Shown here piece by piece: positions 24,826 through 35,580 of a stretch of 64,000 bases of DNA. Where the stretch lies: contig OY726565.1 in assembly GCA_963383645.1 (NCBI GenBank), positions 30,810,534 to 30,874,533 of the forward strand, read 5' to 3'. Both the position numbers and the translations under genes were made by a program. The DNA comes from Muscardinus avellanarius. Lineage: Eukaryota; Chordata; Mammalia; Rodentia; Gliridae. Position 1 is the first letter of the stretch. Each line of letters starts with the position of its first letter. Below the pieces are notes generated by a model that saw only the letters and a program-made list of their open reading frames with translations, did no database searches and was not told the origin of the DNA.

Positions 24826-25285
24826 TTTGACATAAAATGGTGTGTTGAGATAAATAGTTCATACCTAGAAAACATATCTTGACATCGTAGTATGTATTGT
24901 GAGGCACAAGCCAACGTGTGGTTATGTGGACAAACCACATTTATTAACAAAGTAATTTTTGTTTTATACTGTTTTGATATCTAAATAAAAATGTACAACT
25001 ATTCTAATCAAATAAAACTATTAGAAGAATTCAAAGAGAATGCAATTTAAAGGGATGCTTAGAATTTGGCACCAGAGGACATGGAGAAGAAGGACCAGTG
25101 AAGCAGAAGAGTAGGAGGAAGAATGGAAACAAGATGAAGAGGAAAGTGGTCATCCATGGGTAGCTTTTATGTGCTAAAAATGCTTTGATTCTTACATCAC
25201 CACCTGTTTTTCTTTGTTCTTTTTCCATTCAATTCCAAGCACCTCTTCCCTACATGTATCAATGGATGGGCATGTGGCCCTAATG
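24826..25285. other. Unique AT-rich DNA, nothing recognised
   Basis: No repeat or gene recognised. The 65-codon minus frame at 25031-25228 is unsupported. Confidence 0.45.
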
Positions 25286-25289
25286 GATG

Positions 25290-25800
25290 AGATGATAAAT
25301 GAGGGCTTTCATTCATTCATTCCTTTAATAATTTTATCATCTATTGTCATCTAAGAACTGAGCTTCTATGAAAGATACACATTTTAGCAAGGCAAATGGA
25401 TTTCTTTGTCCCAAGGATTGTAAGAATCTAGTAAGGGGAAAAATGAATAGGCTTTAACAACAGAGTTTGGTCTATGCTAGAATAAGGGTAAACGGGGTTC
25501 TTGGGAGCCATAGAATGCAACCTACCCAACCCTTGAGTAGGGATACTTGAGATAGCATTGTTGAGCTGGTATCTGAAGGATGAAGATTGGGCCAAGCCAA
25601 GTAAAGATGAAAGAGAGAAAAGAAAGGTTATTCTGGGCAGAGGTAGCAGCAAGTCCAGCATCAACAGAATGGCTCAGCAAACTGGCACAGGTCAGTGTAG
25701 CCAAAACATGGACTGTGAGGGGGAAGGTAAACTTGTTGGGAACTGCAGGAACATTTGACATAGACTTGGCCACTGCTTTTGAGGTGTTGGTTTAAGTGCT
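25290..25800 (-). mobile_element. L2 LINE remnant, reversed
   Basis: It starts at ttcattcattcattccttta (inverse of the L2 terminus) and continues to gttgagctggtatctgaagg, atgaagattgggcc and gttattctgggcagaggtag, the inverse of upstream L2 3' sequence. The four overlapping frames of 61-83 codons lie in this repeat. Confidence 0.7.
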
Positions 25801-26735
25801 GGCTAGAGACTGAAGACCACTCATGTTTGGGGATTCCTGGCCACACATCCTGGACACCTAGACCTGTCCACAGGAGAGGGCCAGGATTAGAATTGACTAG
25901 ATCTAGATTTCATTTCAGATTGTTTTTTCAGGTAAACCCCTTTCTCAGCACCTCATAGCCAGAAGCATATTAACCAGTACATGGCAAAATGGGAATTTTC
26001 AATAATTTTGTGTTTTCTGACAGATTGCAGAAATTCAAGAAAGTGCTTCTAGCTGTCACAGGTGTGTTGCCTGTGACATTGCCAAATGAAGACCAGCAGA
26101 ATTAAGCAATAGAAAGGTGACTACATCTTTGCAGTTTTACTTTCAGAAGAATATTCACAGAGTGCCAGGGCAAACAGCCTTCAAGGTGGAACTAATGTGT
26201 GTCCTGCCCACTGCTCCCTTGATCTGGAGTATGTTATGCCAGGCTCAAGTAAGTAGCAGCCAGTGTATACCAAGTGAGGATGTATTGTCGTGACCCACAT
26301 TTTGGCATTTTAAAATATAAAACCAGCAATTTTTAATTGGCTAAATATACATAGTTCAGGGAACAGGCTAAATTACCTTCTTTGATCACTTGAGCAGTTA
26401 TAAATCACTTATTAAGTATTTTAAGTACTTTTTGTTATTTACAGAAGGTTGGTAACTTTTAATTTGCATAATATCTCAAAATAGTTCATTAAAAATGATT
26501 CACAATGTATAAAGCAATTTATCATTTAAATTAAGAGTAAAACCATTCCCTTTCCCCAGTTTTGTGTTTTATTAGAACGAAATTAGCTATAAAATAGCAT
26601 TTTTCTCAAGAGATTTTTGTCTTTATGTTCATATATTTTCTGAGGATAATAGGAGGGAAAGGAATAAATGATCCTAAATTGTCTATTCCTTGGTGATCAG
26701 GTCTTGGTAACAACACAGAAGCAGTATTAATGTGA
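25801..26735. other. Unique DNA, nothing recognised
   Basis: Single-copy AT-rich sequence without a recognised feature. Confidence 0.45.
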
Positions 26736-26739
26736 CAAT

Positions 26740-26965
26740 CAGGGTATCAGTCTGGGCTCAAATTGTAGCTCTGAAGTCTGAGCTATGCAAGTTTGAGCAG
26801 GTTATCTAAACTGTCTGAACATCTGAACATCAGTTTACCTATTCAAGATACAGATATCTTAATACTTTTGTCATATGATTTTATTGGGAATTAATTTAAT
26901 TCACTCATGCCAGCACCAGACTCAATAAAGGCTTAACAAATGATAGCTATTATTATTATTGTTAG
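26740..26965 (+). mobile_element. MIR SINE
   Basis: Forward MIR order: tctgggctcaaattgtagct, caagtttgagcaggttatct, aacatcagtttacctattca, then the 3' region ending gctattattattattgttag. Moderately diverged. Confidence 0.75.
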
Positions 26966-27950
26966 CTTCTGGAAGAGTTGGGGTTTTTATTTTTGCCCCC
27001 TCTGAGAGTTTCATAAATGCTATGGATGTTTCCTTAGAAAGAAATAGGAATGCACAGGACATTTTGCATATCTTTTTAGAAGTTTCACTGGTTCCTTGGA
27101 GCCCTTTCCTTTCAGGTAGCCTGGCTTTTCTGAACAGGGTTCTCTGTTCCTTTCATTATTAATCATCTTCTTGGCAGTCACCATCTGAGGCTTCTAGGCT
27201 CCCATTCAAAATTCCTGTACCCTGCCCAGTGCCTCACCCCTCCTAGGAACTCATCTTCTGGTGTTCTTGTTAGTGATACCAATTTTTAAAAATCTAAAAC
27301 TCAGTCATGTTGAATTAATATCAATTTATTACATCAAATTTATTTCAATTTCAATTTTTATTTTTATTCTCACCTTTCAGGGATATAGACGGAAGAAAGG
27401 AGCTAAGGTGAGGGTCCAGGAAGCAGTCCCGTCTTGTTCAGCACAGGCTGCTTTTGGGAGGAGCCCCAGTGATGATTCTCTCAATGCCACAGCAATAATT
27501 CTACTAAAAAGGAGGCTTCACGATGGCTGGCTGTAGGACGAGTCTCCGCAGTTCCCCCATTTTTTAACATTTTGCTGTTTGGGGAGTTGCTGCCTTGAGA
27601 AGAGGGAATGTGTTATGCTACTGTAATCACATCCTCGCCAGTGAATAATTGCAGAACTTTAAACCATAGTCCCAATTTTTCAAAAACACAAATTAAAAAC
27701 TGATTAACCGTGAGGTGTTTTTTTTTACTCCTGACAGCAACTATACGTCATAATATGTCAAACTCTTTTCCTCCAGACAAGGAACATGTGTTGCTGTGAA
27801 TGAAGAGTGACTCAGGCTCTTGTCCTATATTCTTTCCCAGAGTCAATCCTCTTTTGTCTTGGGGAGAATAATGGCATTGATGTGGTACCTGTAGATGCCA
27901 ACGTGTATATGTTCAAAACGCTTCTAAGAGTCAAGAGTGTAAGTGACAAT
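26966..27950. other. Unique DNA containing a splice-framed 27-nt block
   Basis: No repeats recognised. Between 27370 and 27720 the base composition is more mixed than the surroundings, and it holds the candidate microexon at 27381-27407. Confidence 0.4.
27381..27407 (+). other. Candidate 27-nt microexon (speculative)
   Basis: A pyrimidine-rich acceptor ending ctcacctttcag (27369-27380) is followed by 27 bases and a good donor, gtgagg, at 27408. The length is a multiple of three, and in frame 0 it reads GYRRKKGAK; a second frame is also open. I do not recognise the peptide. Acceptor/donor pairs this close also arise by chance, and no other exon of a host gene is visible in the window. Confidence 0.22.
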
Positions 27951-27954
27951 ACTA

Positions 27955-28185
27955 CCATTTTTATAGCCAATATTAACTGAGTACATATGATGTGCCATTT
28001 ATTAAGATGTATTAACTTCCTGAGTCTTCACAAACTTTTATGAGGTTAAGTGGTATTACTATTCATCCATTGAAGCTGGGGCCCACATAGGTTAAGTAAT
28101 CTTCCCAAGTTTATTCAGTCAGTACTGCGCTCAAACCTGTTACTCTGTCTCCAAAGCTACTTCTCTTAATCACTTGTGCCACAGT
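27955..28185 (-). mobile_element. MIR SINE, reversed
   Basis: Good reversed MIR: ccaatattaactgagtacat, atgatgtgccatttattaag, atgaggttaagtggtattac, tgggg-cccacataggttaag with taatcttcccaag, then ctcaaacctgttactctgtc and ctcttaatcacttgtgcc. Confidence 0.88.
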
Positions 28186-28289
28186 TAGAATCCGCTCCTT
28201 TAAAAAATCCCTATTATTACTATGATCTACATTAGGATGCAAGCCTATAAGAATACAATATATCAATAAAAGTCTAAAAAATCCCTTTC

Positions 28290-30007
28290 ATTCCCTGAGC
28301 TGTCAGAAAAATATTCCTGATGAACATACATGCAAAAATCCTCAACCTAATAAAGCTTCAAACTGAATTCAGTAGCTCATTAAGGGGACCGTGTACCATC
28401 ATCAAGGGGGATTCATCCCTGAGGGGAAAGGTTGGTTCAACATAGACAAATCAAACATCACATAAACAGAATGAAGGAAAGAGATCATATGATTATCTCA
28501 GTGAGTAAAAAGTATTTGAGAAAATTCAACACCTTTTCATGATAAGAACTCATTGATAAAATTTAGGAGGAATGTACCTCAACACAATAAAGATTATATA
28601 TGGCAAGCCCACTACTATATCATACACTAAAGTTGGTAGCAATACAAAGATGCCCTCCCCATTTATTTTCAATGTAGTTTTGGAAGTCTTAGCCAGACAG
28701 GCAGTTATCAGGAGAAGAAATGAAAGGCATTCCAATTAGGAATGTAGAAGTAAAATTATGTATTTGTGGATAGTAGTATTCATTTATAGGAAATTTAAAG
28801 ATGCCATGAGAATCTATGAAATCTAATAAGTTAGGTCTAGTTACAGGATAAAACATTAACCTTTGAAAATAAATTACCTTTCTCTATACTAATAAAGTAT
28901 CAGAAAAAGGAATCAAGAAAATAGTTCCATTTACTATAAATTAAAAAAAATAAAATACTTAATAAATTTATCCAAGAGGGTGAAAAATCTGTACACTGAA
29001 AACTACAAAACATTGCTGAAAAAAATTGAAGAGGACACTAATTAATGAAAGTATTTCACGTTCATGAACTGAAAGAATTAATATTGCTAAAATTTCCATG
29101 CTACTTAATATGATCTACAGGACAAATGCAATTCCATCAAAATTTTAATTATGTTTTTACAGATATAGTGAAAACAATTATAAAATGTTTTAGAATTAGA
29201 ACCACAAAAGATTTCAGATAGCCAAAATAGTTTTGGGCAAAGAGAACAAAGCTGGAGGTATCATACTACCTGACTCCAAAATTATTGTGAAACCATACTA
29301 ATCTAAACATCATGATACAAAAACAGACATGTAGACTGATAGAATAGAGAGCCCAAAAATAAATCTGCATATTTATAGTCCACTGATGTTCAACAAAGAT
29401 GATAAGAACACACAGTGGGGAAAGGATAGTTGTCTGAATCGATGATGTTGTGAAAGCGGTATTCACAGGCAAAAGAATGAAAGTGGATTGTTATTTTGCA
29501 CCATACACACATCTCAAAAGTGGTAACAGACTTAAACGTTAAGACCTGAAACTTTAAACCTACTAGAAGAAAATGCTGAGAAAATCTTTTTGACATTGGT
29601 CTGGGCAATTATTTTGGGATATGACCCAGAAAGCACAGGCAAAAACATACAAATGGAATTAAGAAGCTCTGCACAGCCAAAGAAACAACAAAGCAAAAAG
29701 GCAACCTAGAAATGGGAGAAAATATTTGCAAACCATCTATTTGATAAGGGGCCAAAATATGTAAGTGATCCAATGAACGAGCTATCAAGAAAATCCAATT
29801 AAAAATGGCAAAGAAGCCGAGCATGGTGGTGCACGCTTGTAATCCTAGCATTTGGGAGGCAGAGACAGGAGGATAGGTTCCAGGACAGTCTTAAGTACTT
29901 AGTGAGTCCCTTTGCAACTCAGTGAGACCCTGTTTCAAAATAAAGGATAAAAATAGGGCTGGAAGTGTAGCTGGGAGGTAGAATGCCCCTGGGTTCCATC
30001 CCCAGCA

Positions 30008-30051
<44 letters not shown>

Positions 30052-30760
30052 ACACATCAGTAATTATTAGAAAAAAAGCAAATTAAAATCAATGATGTCA
30101 CCTTGCATCTTTAGAGTGCTATTAACAAAAAGATTAAAAAAAATAACAAGTGGTAAGGATGTGGAGACAAAAGGAGCCCTTGGACTCTGTTGGTGGGAAT
30201 GTAAATTAGTATGGCCATTATGGAAGTAAGAAAAGTCTTCAAAAATAAAAATAAAATAACATATGACCCAGAAATTTTACTTCTGGTTATATGTCCAAAG
30301 AAACTGAAATCAGCACGTGGAAGAGACAACTCATGCCCATGTTTGTTGCAGCACCAGTTACAGTAGCCAAGATGGAAACTCAACTGTTCACTGATGGGTA
30401 AAGTAAATGTGATGTGGTGGCGTGTATGCGTGCATGTGTCTGCACACACACATTCATGTACACATACATATACACAATGGAATACAATTCCATCTTTAAA
30501 AAGAGAAGAAAACTATCATTTGTGATAGCACAAATAAACAGACCAGACATAGAAAGACAAACACTGCATGATCACGCTTATATGTGAAATCTAAAATGGT
30601 TGAACTCACAGAAACAGGGAGTGTAAAGGCAATTGCCTGGGACTGAGGAAAGAGTAACAGGTGGTAAATGAGAATGTGTTGGTTTTGTAATCTATTCATC
30701 ATCAGTGGACACCTAGGCTGCTTCCATACCAGGCCATTTCTTTTCATTAGGAAATTGAGT
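28290..30760 (+). mobile_element. Old LINE-1: ORF2 C-terminal part and 3' UTR, interrupted by a SINE
   Basis: Collinear with L1 ORF2 from the region preceding the reverse-transcriptase catalytic motif to the 3' UTR: gcaaaaatcctcaacc, gattcatccctgagg, gttggttcaacatagacaaa, caaagatgccctcccca, ttttggaagtcttagccaga, and later ggatgtggagacaaaaggag and tctgttggtgggaatgtaaa. The position of the FADD catalytic motif (28763-28774) reads FVDS, and stops and frameshifts abound, so it cannot encode active enzyme. A SINE with CA tail (about 29815-30048) sits inside. Confidence 0.9.
29815..30048 (+). mobile_element. Dimeric B1/ID SINE with (CA)n tail, inside L1
   Basis: Left half gccgagcatggtggtgcacg, centre aactcagtgagaccctgttt, ID half gggctggaagtgtagctggg to atccccagcaccac, continuing as about 20 CA units (30009-30048). 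It interrupts the ORF2 region, so it is younger than that L1. Confidence 0.94.
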
Positions 30761-31001
30761 CTTAGTCAATTGTCACTAGGACTCAAGCTCCAGGGATCAG
30801 ATTTGTGTCTTCAGTGTTAAATCGAGGAACCATCACAACAACTGAAATGCAGCAGCAACAACAGAAGGAAACAGTTGTTAAATCAGCATGTGGGTCTGGA
30901 GACCACTTTGTGATGTCAGTGTGCTCTTTGATGGCCAACTTCTCAAGGCTTTCTGAGGCTATGTTTGTGAAAAGGATCCGGTAAATAGATATTCAAAGAA
31001 C

Positions 31002-31083
31002 TGCACCAATAAAAAATTTAAAAAAATACTTCAAGAGAAAAAAAAAACAACAACAAAGAACTTAAGAAAAACTTTCCAGAGCC
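31002..31083 (+). repeat. 82-bp direct repeat, left copy
   Basis: Starts tgcaccaataaaaaattt and ends aaactttccagagcc. A nearly identical 82-bp copy lies at 31582-31663; the differences are A-run shifts and a few substitutions. The first bases resemble the terminus of the lineage-specific L1. Confidence 0.93.
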
Positions 31084-31600
31084 AAACTACCAAACTAATG
31101 CATGTGTATCTATGTTCATAGCTGCACATTTTGCCACTGCCAAATTATGGAACCAGCGAAGATGTCCATCAACAGATGAATAGATTACGAAACTGTAGGA
31201 TATGTACACAGTGGAATTTTACACAGTCATAAGGGAAAAAAATACAATTACATCATTTACAATGAAATGGATGGAACTGAAGGACATTATACTAAGTGAG
31301 ATTAGTCAGTCACAAAAGTAAGAAATGTTTTCCCTAATATGCAAAAGCTAGGGAGAAATGGGTCATAGGAGGAACTCTGGATGAAGATCCTATGGAGGAG
31401 CAAATAAGGCGACCTAACTAAAGCACATGATGTACTTAAACATATCAAAGTCAACTGCTAAGCTAAGCATGGGAAGGAGAGATGGGGAGGGAATGGGGTA
31501 GGGATTAGTAAGGGCTAATTGGGTGATGTGTGCATGTATGTCTACACAAGTCTTCTATCTCATTAAGATGTATGAGTACAATGCACCAATAAAAAAATTT
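31084..31600 (+). mobile_element. LINE-1 3' end, lineage-specific
   Basis: Collinear with the copies at 53395-54030 and 1139-1610: ctgccaaattatggaaccag, gatgtccatcaacagatgaa, aatggatggaactgaaggac, actaagtgagattagtcagt, a purine-rich block, then atgcaccaataaaaaaattt at the end. 5'-truncated; no ORF. Confidence 0.88.
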
Positions 31601-31663
31601 AAAAATACTTCAAGAGAAAAAAACAAAACAAAACAAAGAACTGAGGAAAAACTTTCCAGAGCC
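31582..31663 (+). repeat. 82-bp direct repeat, right copy
   Basis: Second copy of the block at 31002-31083. Its first part overlaps the L1 terminus and its second part is non-L1 sequence ending ctttccagagcc. Confidence 0.93.
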
Positions 31664-32461
31664 TTTTCTTGCAAGGGTGGGAGTAGGTGAGACGACACAG
31701 GAGTCAATCTGGTGTGAAGCTTTTGCTGGGAGGCTCCTGGAATTAAAACTGCATTAAACTTCCATCAGTGCGTGTGATGGAGTGTTAGTTTGTCTAATGA
31801 GCCTGTACACATTCTCTCATTTTCCCATTGTCTTTGTCTGTGGGCGCTCAGAAGCAGGAAAATGTGTGAGAACTAGGATTTTAGAGGTAGAGAGTGCACA
31901 GCATAAAGGAAAGATGACTGAAAACGCTGTCCAGCTCTTCACAGCATCCCCAGGGTTGGATGAGCAGAGAGGAGGAAGGAAGAGCAGGGTAAAGGCTGTG
32001 GGAGGAGGCTAGATATTTGTTCCCACATGTTTTATACTCTGGTGCAAATGTACAATTACACAGTGTGCTGATTTGTTTTAGCACCAGAGATGAAATTCTC
32101 GGAAGAAAGATTATCAACTTGCCTATTTATTAAAAACCAAGCAAGCTCTGGCTAGAAATGTTTAACTAAAACATAGACTATTTGGAGGAAGCCGTGCTGA
32201 GCCGCGGTGGCTCAGGGGACTATGTGCACTTGGCTATCATTGTCAGTGCGCTCCATCGGTCAGCGACACCTCTCTCTCCTCCGCCCTCTGCTCCACTGGC
32301 TCCTGGTCATTACCTATTCTCAAGGTTAAGCTATGAGCAAGGGCGTTGTCATTTGGAAGCCTGAGAGCATGAGAGTCCTTCCCTTAGGGTCCTGAATAAT
32401 GTTTATGGCAATTTAAGCCTGTGTTTTCAACTGTAAAATCAATCTGATTCTTCCCTTTTAT
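31664..32461. other. Unique DNA with a CpG cluster at 32192-32283
   Basis: No repeat recognised. Seven CpGs fall within about 90 bp at 32192-32283. Frames 31782-32012 and 32182-32364 are unsupported by any domain. Confidence 0.4.
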
Positions 32462-32681
32462 TTTTGTTCATTATGTTACTCAGGATTGAGCCTAGGGGCT
32501 TCTACCTTTGTGCTATACTTCTAGCCCTATTTTTATTTTTTATTTTATTTTGAAATAGGATCTCACTAGGTTGCTGAGGTCATTCATTGCTTAGTTGCTA
32601 AGGCTGGCTCTAACCTGTCATCTTCCAATCTCAGCTTCCCAAGTACTGAAATTATAGGTGCACACTAGCACATCTGGCTTG
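32462..32681 (-). mobile_element. Dimeric B1/ID SINE, diverged
   Basis: Reversed copy: the ID half (ctcaggattgagcctagggg) precedes the linker and a B1-like half ending aggtgcacactagcacatct. An extra 20-odd bases in the centre (near cattcattgcttagttgct) look like a partial duplication of the 'aacttagt' region. Confidence 0.86.
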
Positions 32682-33429
32682 GTTCTCATTCTTTTATCTT
32701 GGTACCTTTCTGAGCCTCCAAGTTAAATAAAGAAATTAGATTTTCAAGTTTCCTTCCAGTTTTACCATCCTACAGCATTTATGATGTGACTCTCCTGGAG
32801 CAAAAAACAAAACATCATTAATGGGGTGCCTCATTTCTTTTGAGGTAGGAAATGAGTTTCTGAAAAAGCATGTGTAAGAAAACTGTAGTTTTTACATGCC
32901 AAAAATGTTTTTTGAAGGGAAATCTTAGTGACTGGTTTTAGAAAGTTCCTTATCCATTTCACCGAGTTTGATGTATTTTTGGTAGCCTGACAAAATAACT
33001 ACTTATCTGTGCTTTTGGATACATAAAATAAAAACGATAAAAGCATTAGCAGAGCCCTTTCTCTCTGTGATGCTGTGTAGAAATTATTTGAAGAGAGGTA
33101 AACATGGTACTTCTTCTGGCAGAGAAACTGACATAGCAGTTGTGATGATCAAAGGGCAAAACCCAACCTCTAATATTCCAGTGTTTAAGTTGAGCACATA
33201 GAATAACAAATATATTGAGTGGAAATAATTTTTATTTGGTGGAAGGGAGAATGTACCATCTCTACAGTAGATGGAAGAGCACAGCATGAAGGATATTAGA
33301 TTTAGAAACTAACTATGAGGGAAAAGGGAGAAGCCTCAGTGATTCTGGAAGAAGACTTGGGAAGCTGGTGATATTAAAAAGACTTGAATGCAGATGTGGA
33401 GTTAACTCTTTCTGAGGAAAATTGAGTTT
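32682..33429. other. Unique DNA, nothing recognised
   Basis: Single-copy sequence without a recognised repeat or gene; the minus frame 33084-33287 (67 codons) is unsupported. Confidence 0.45.
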
Positions 33430-33695
33430 TCTTTATTGCAGTAGGCAGTATAATAACACCCCAAAGACGTCCATGTATCAGTCCCTGGAACCTGTGAATA
33501 TTTTACCTTCCATGACAAGAGAGATTCTTATAGATAAAATTAAAGTAAGGACCTAGAGACAGGAAGATTATTTTAGATTATCTGCGTGATCCCAGTCTAA
33601 TCATACAAGTCTTTAAAATAAGCTTTCCCAAATGTAGCCTGAGAAAAAGGTATGTCCACAGAAGAATGGTTAGAGTGGTATGATACTACTGGCTT

Positions 33696-33912
33696 TAAAG
33701 TTGGAGGAAGCCGGGCATGGTGGCGCACGCTTGTAATCCCAGCATTCGGGAGGCTGAGACCTGGAGGATCGCGGTTCGCGGACATCCTCAGCTACTTAGT
33801 GAGGCCCTCTGCGACTCAGTGAGACCTGGTTTCAAAATAAAGAATAAAAAAATAGGGCAGGGGGTGTATCTCGGAGGTCAAATGCTCCTGGGTTCCATCC
33901 TCAAACCCGCAA

Positions 33913-33947
<35 letters not shown>

Positions 33948-33965
33948 ATATAAAGTTGGAGGAAG
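33696..33965 (+). mobile_element. Dimeric B1/ID SINE A of a stacked pair
   Basis: Young-looking copy starting ccgggcatggtggcgcacgc at 33711 and ending in (aaat)n at 33911-33950. Flanked by taaagttggaggaag at 33696-33710 and 33951-33965, an exact 15-bp duplication. Confidence 0.96.
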
Positions 33966-34204
33966 CCAGATGTGGTGGTGCACAGTTGTAATCCCAGGGT
34001 TTGGGAGGCAGAGACAGGAGGATTGCACAGGTTCAAAGCCAGCCTCAGCTACCTAGTGAGGCTCTCAGCAACTTAGTGAGAGCCTGTTTTCAAATAAAGT
34101 ATAAAATAGGTCTGGGAGTATGGCCCAGAGGTAGAAAAATCCCTTTGGTTCCACCCCAGTATCACCAAAAATTAAAAATAAATAAATAAATAAAGTTGGA
34201 AGAA
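33951..34204 (+). mobile_element. Dimeric B1/ID SINE B of a stacked pair
   Basis: Starts ccagatgtggtggtgcacag at 33966 and ends in an A-rich (aaat)n tail. It lies between the second copy of the 15-bp target (33951-33965) and a third, taaagttggaagaa, at 34191-34204. Confidence 0.95.
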
Positions 34205-34400
34205 AGGATTGTGAGCCAAGGGATGCTGGCAGCTCCTAGAAGCTAAAAGACATGAGGAAACATCCCCAGAAGAGATTCCCAATGCCCCTAGAAAGGAATA
34301 CAGCCAACTTGGTACAGTTGGTAAAACCTGTGTTAGATTTCTGACCTATAGAACAATAAGACAAATGTATGTTGTTTTATGTCACTAGGCTCAGGGCTGA

Positions 34401-34489
34401 AGGGACCATGCACACATAGAATGGGCAGCTGTCAGCCCAGAGCTTAGATTTAGTCAGGGAAGGCTTTTTTCATTGTGTTTTCTTGAAAG

Positions 34490-34525
<36 letters not shown>

Positions 34526-35507
34526 GTTGTTGTTGTTGTTGTTGTTATTATTATTATTATTATTATTATTAGGAAGATTTTTTCACCCTACACAAGTTTG
34601 TATATTGCTATTTTTTATTATATAATCTTGGACCATGGGACAATTTAGCAGAGAAATAAGGAGTAAGATTCACCTTAACATTATATTACTACTTTTCTTA
34701 CATATCTATAGTATTCTATATGGCAAAATTTATTCTTATTTAACATTTAATAAAATTTTAATTTCTATTTAAATGTATAGATCATGGATAATATTTATTA
34801 ATACACTAACATATACACACTGCTCCTAAGTTAGTTAGAATTTTTGTCTATACTTATACATTTATGTTTTCTTATTAAGCAATTATTTCCAAATTTTTAT
34901 TAGACATTATTCTCATGTCAAGATGACTTTTATGAATCTGTAAAAATCTGTTTATCTGTTTCCTACTACTACCTTTTTAAAGCGTTCTTTTGATATCATA
35001 TCTGTTCCTCTTGGATCTGAAACCATTTCTTTGCTTTTTAAAAAACTGCCTTGGTTTAAAAATCCCTCTGCTTTAGATCTCTACTTGAATCACGGACATT
35101 TCCTTCCCTTTCTGTCACTTCAAAGCAGTGGCTACACACTCAGAAATTGAAAGGGCAAATTGAGCTGTCCAACTTATAATGAACTGAGAAGGAACAAGAC
35201 CCATTAATACTAGCCCACAAAGTAGTTTAAACTTATTGGACATATTCACAAATTAAGTAAACATGATTAAGCAACAGGTTCTCCTGTTTCTTTTTCTCAA
35301 AAGAAAAAAAGTCATAGTGACCTCAGGAGGTTAGTCCATGTTATTGAGATTAGTCAAAGACTTTTATACAAAGTAGAAGGAGGAAGAGCAAAGGTTGCAT
35401 GAGGTCCTGAGGAATCTCACTTATCTTAGAACATATTTTCATATTGTGGTGCGTAGAGTTGAGCTTTCCTCGTTGAGTCTCTTCAATTTCAATCTTTCTA
35501 GTGGTCA
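34401..35507. other. Unique AT-rich DNA with a (TTA)n/(TTG)n array
   Basis: Apart from the microsatellite at 34491-34571 nothing is recognised. Confidence 0.45.
34491..34571. repeat. Compound (TTA)n-(TTG)n-(TTA)n microsatellite
   Basis: TTA units, then about eight TTG units (near 34525-34548), then TTA units again, about 80 bp in all. Confidence 0.95.
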
Positions 35508-35580
35508 GGGAGCTTGTAAAACATTCTGATACTCATGCTCCACCCCAGACTAATCAGAATTTCCATGAGAATTTTCCCAT
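35508..35580 (+). mobile_element. MER5-type hAT element fragment
   Basis: The stretch gagcttgtaaaacattctga, tgctccaccccagactaatc and agaatttccatgag matches the internal part of MER5A/B. No terminal repeats are visible. Confidence 0.6.

Larger units (their letters stand above)
33430..34400 (+). mobile_element. MLT1-type (ERVL-MaLR) LTR, split by two SINEs
   Basis: The left part (33430-33710) has ccctggaacctgtgaatatt, ttaccttccatgacaag, aagtaaggacctagagacag and gattatctgcgtgatcccag. The right part (34191-34400) has tgtgagccaagggatgctgg, cctagaagctaaaagacatg, gaaaggaatacagccaac and ctgacctatagaacaataag. Together they follow an MLT1 LTR consensus. Two SINEs (33711-33950 and 33966-34190) sit at one point inside it. 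Confidence 0.68.

Noticed and set aside
33911..34571. Regularly spaced repeats that might suggest an array such as CRISPR
   Set aside because: They are (AAAT)n tails and (TTA)n microsatellites without unique spacers, in mammalian DNA.
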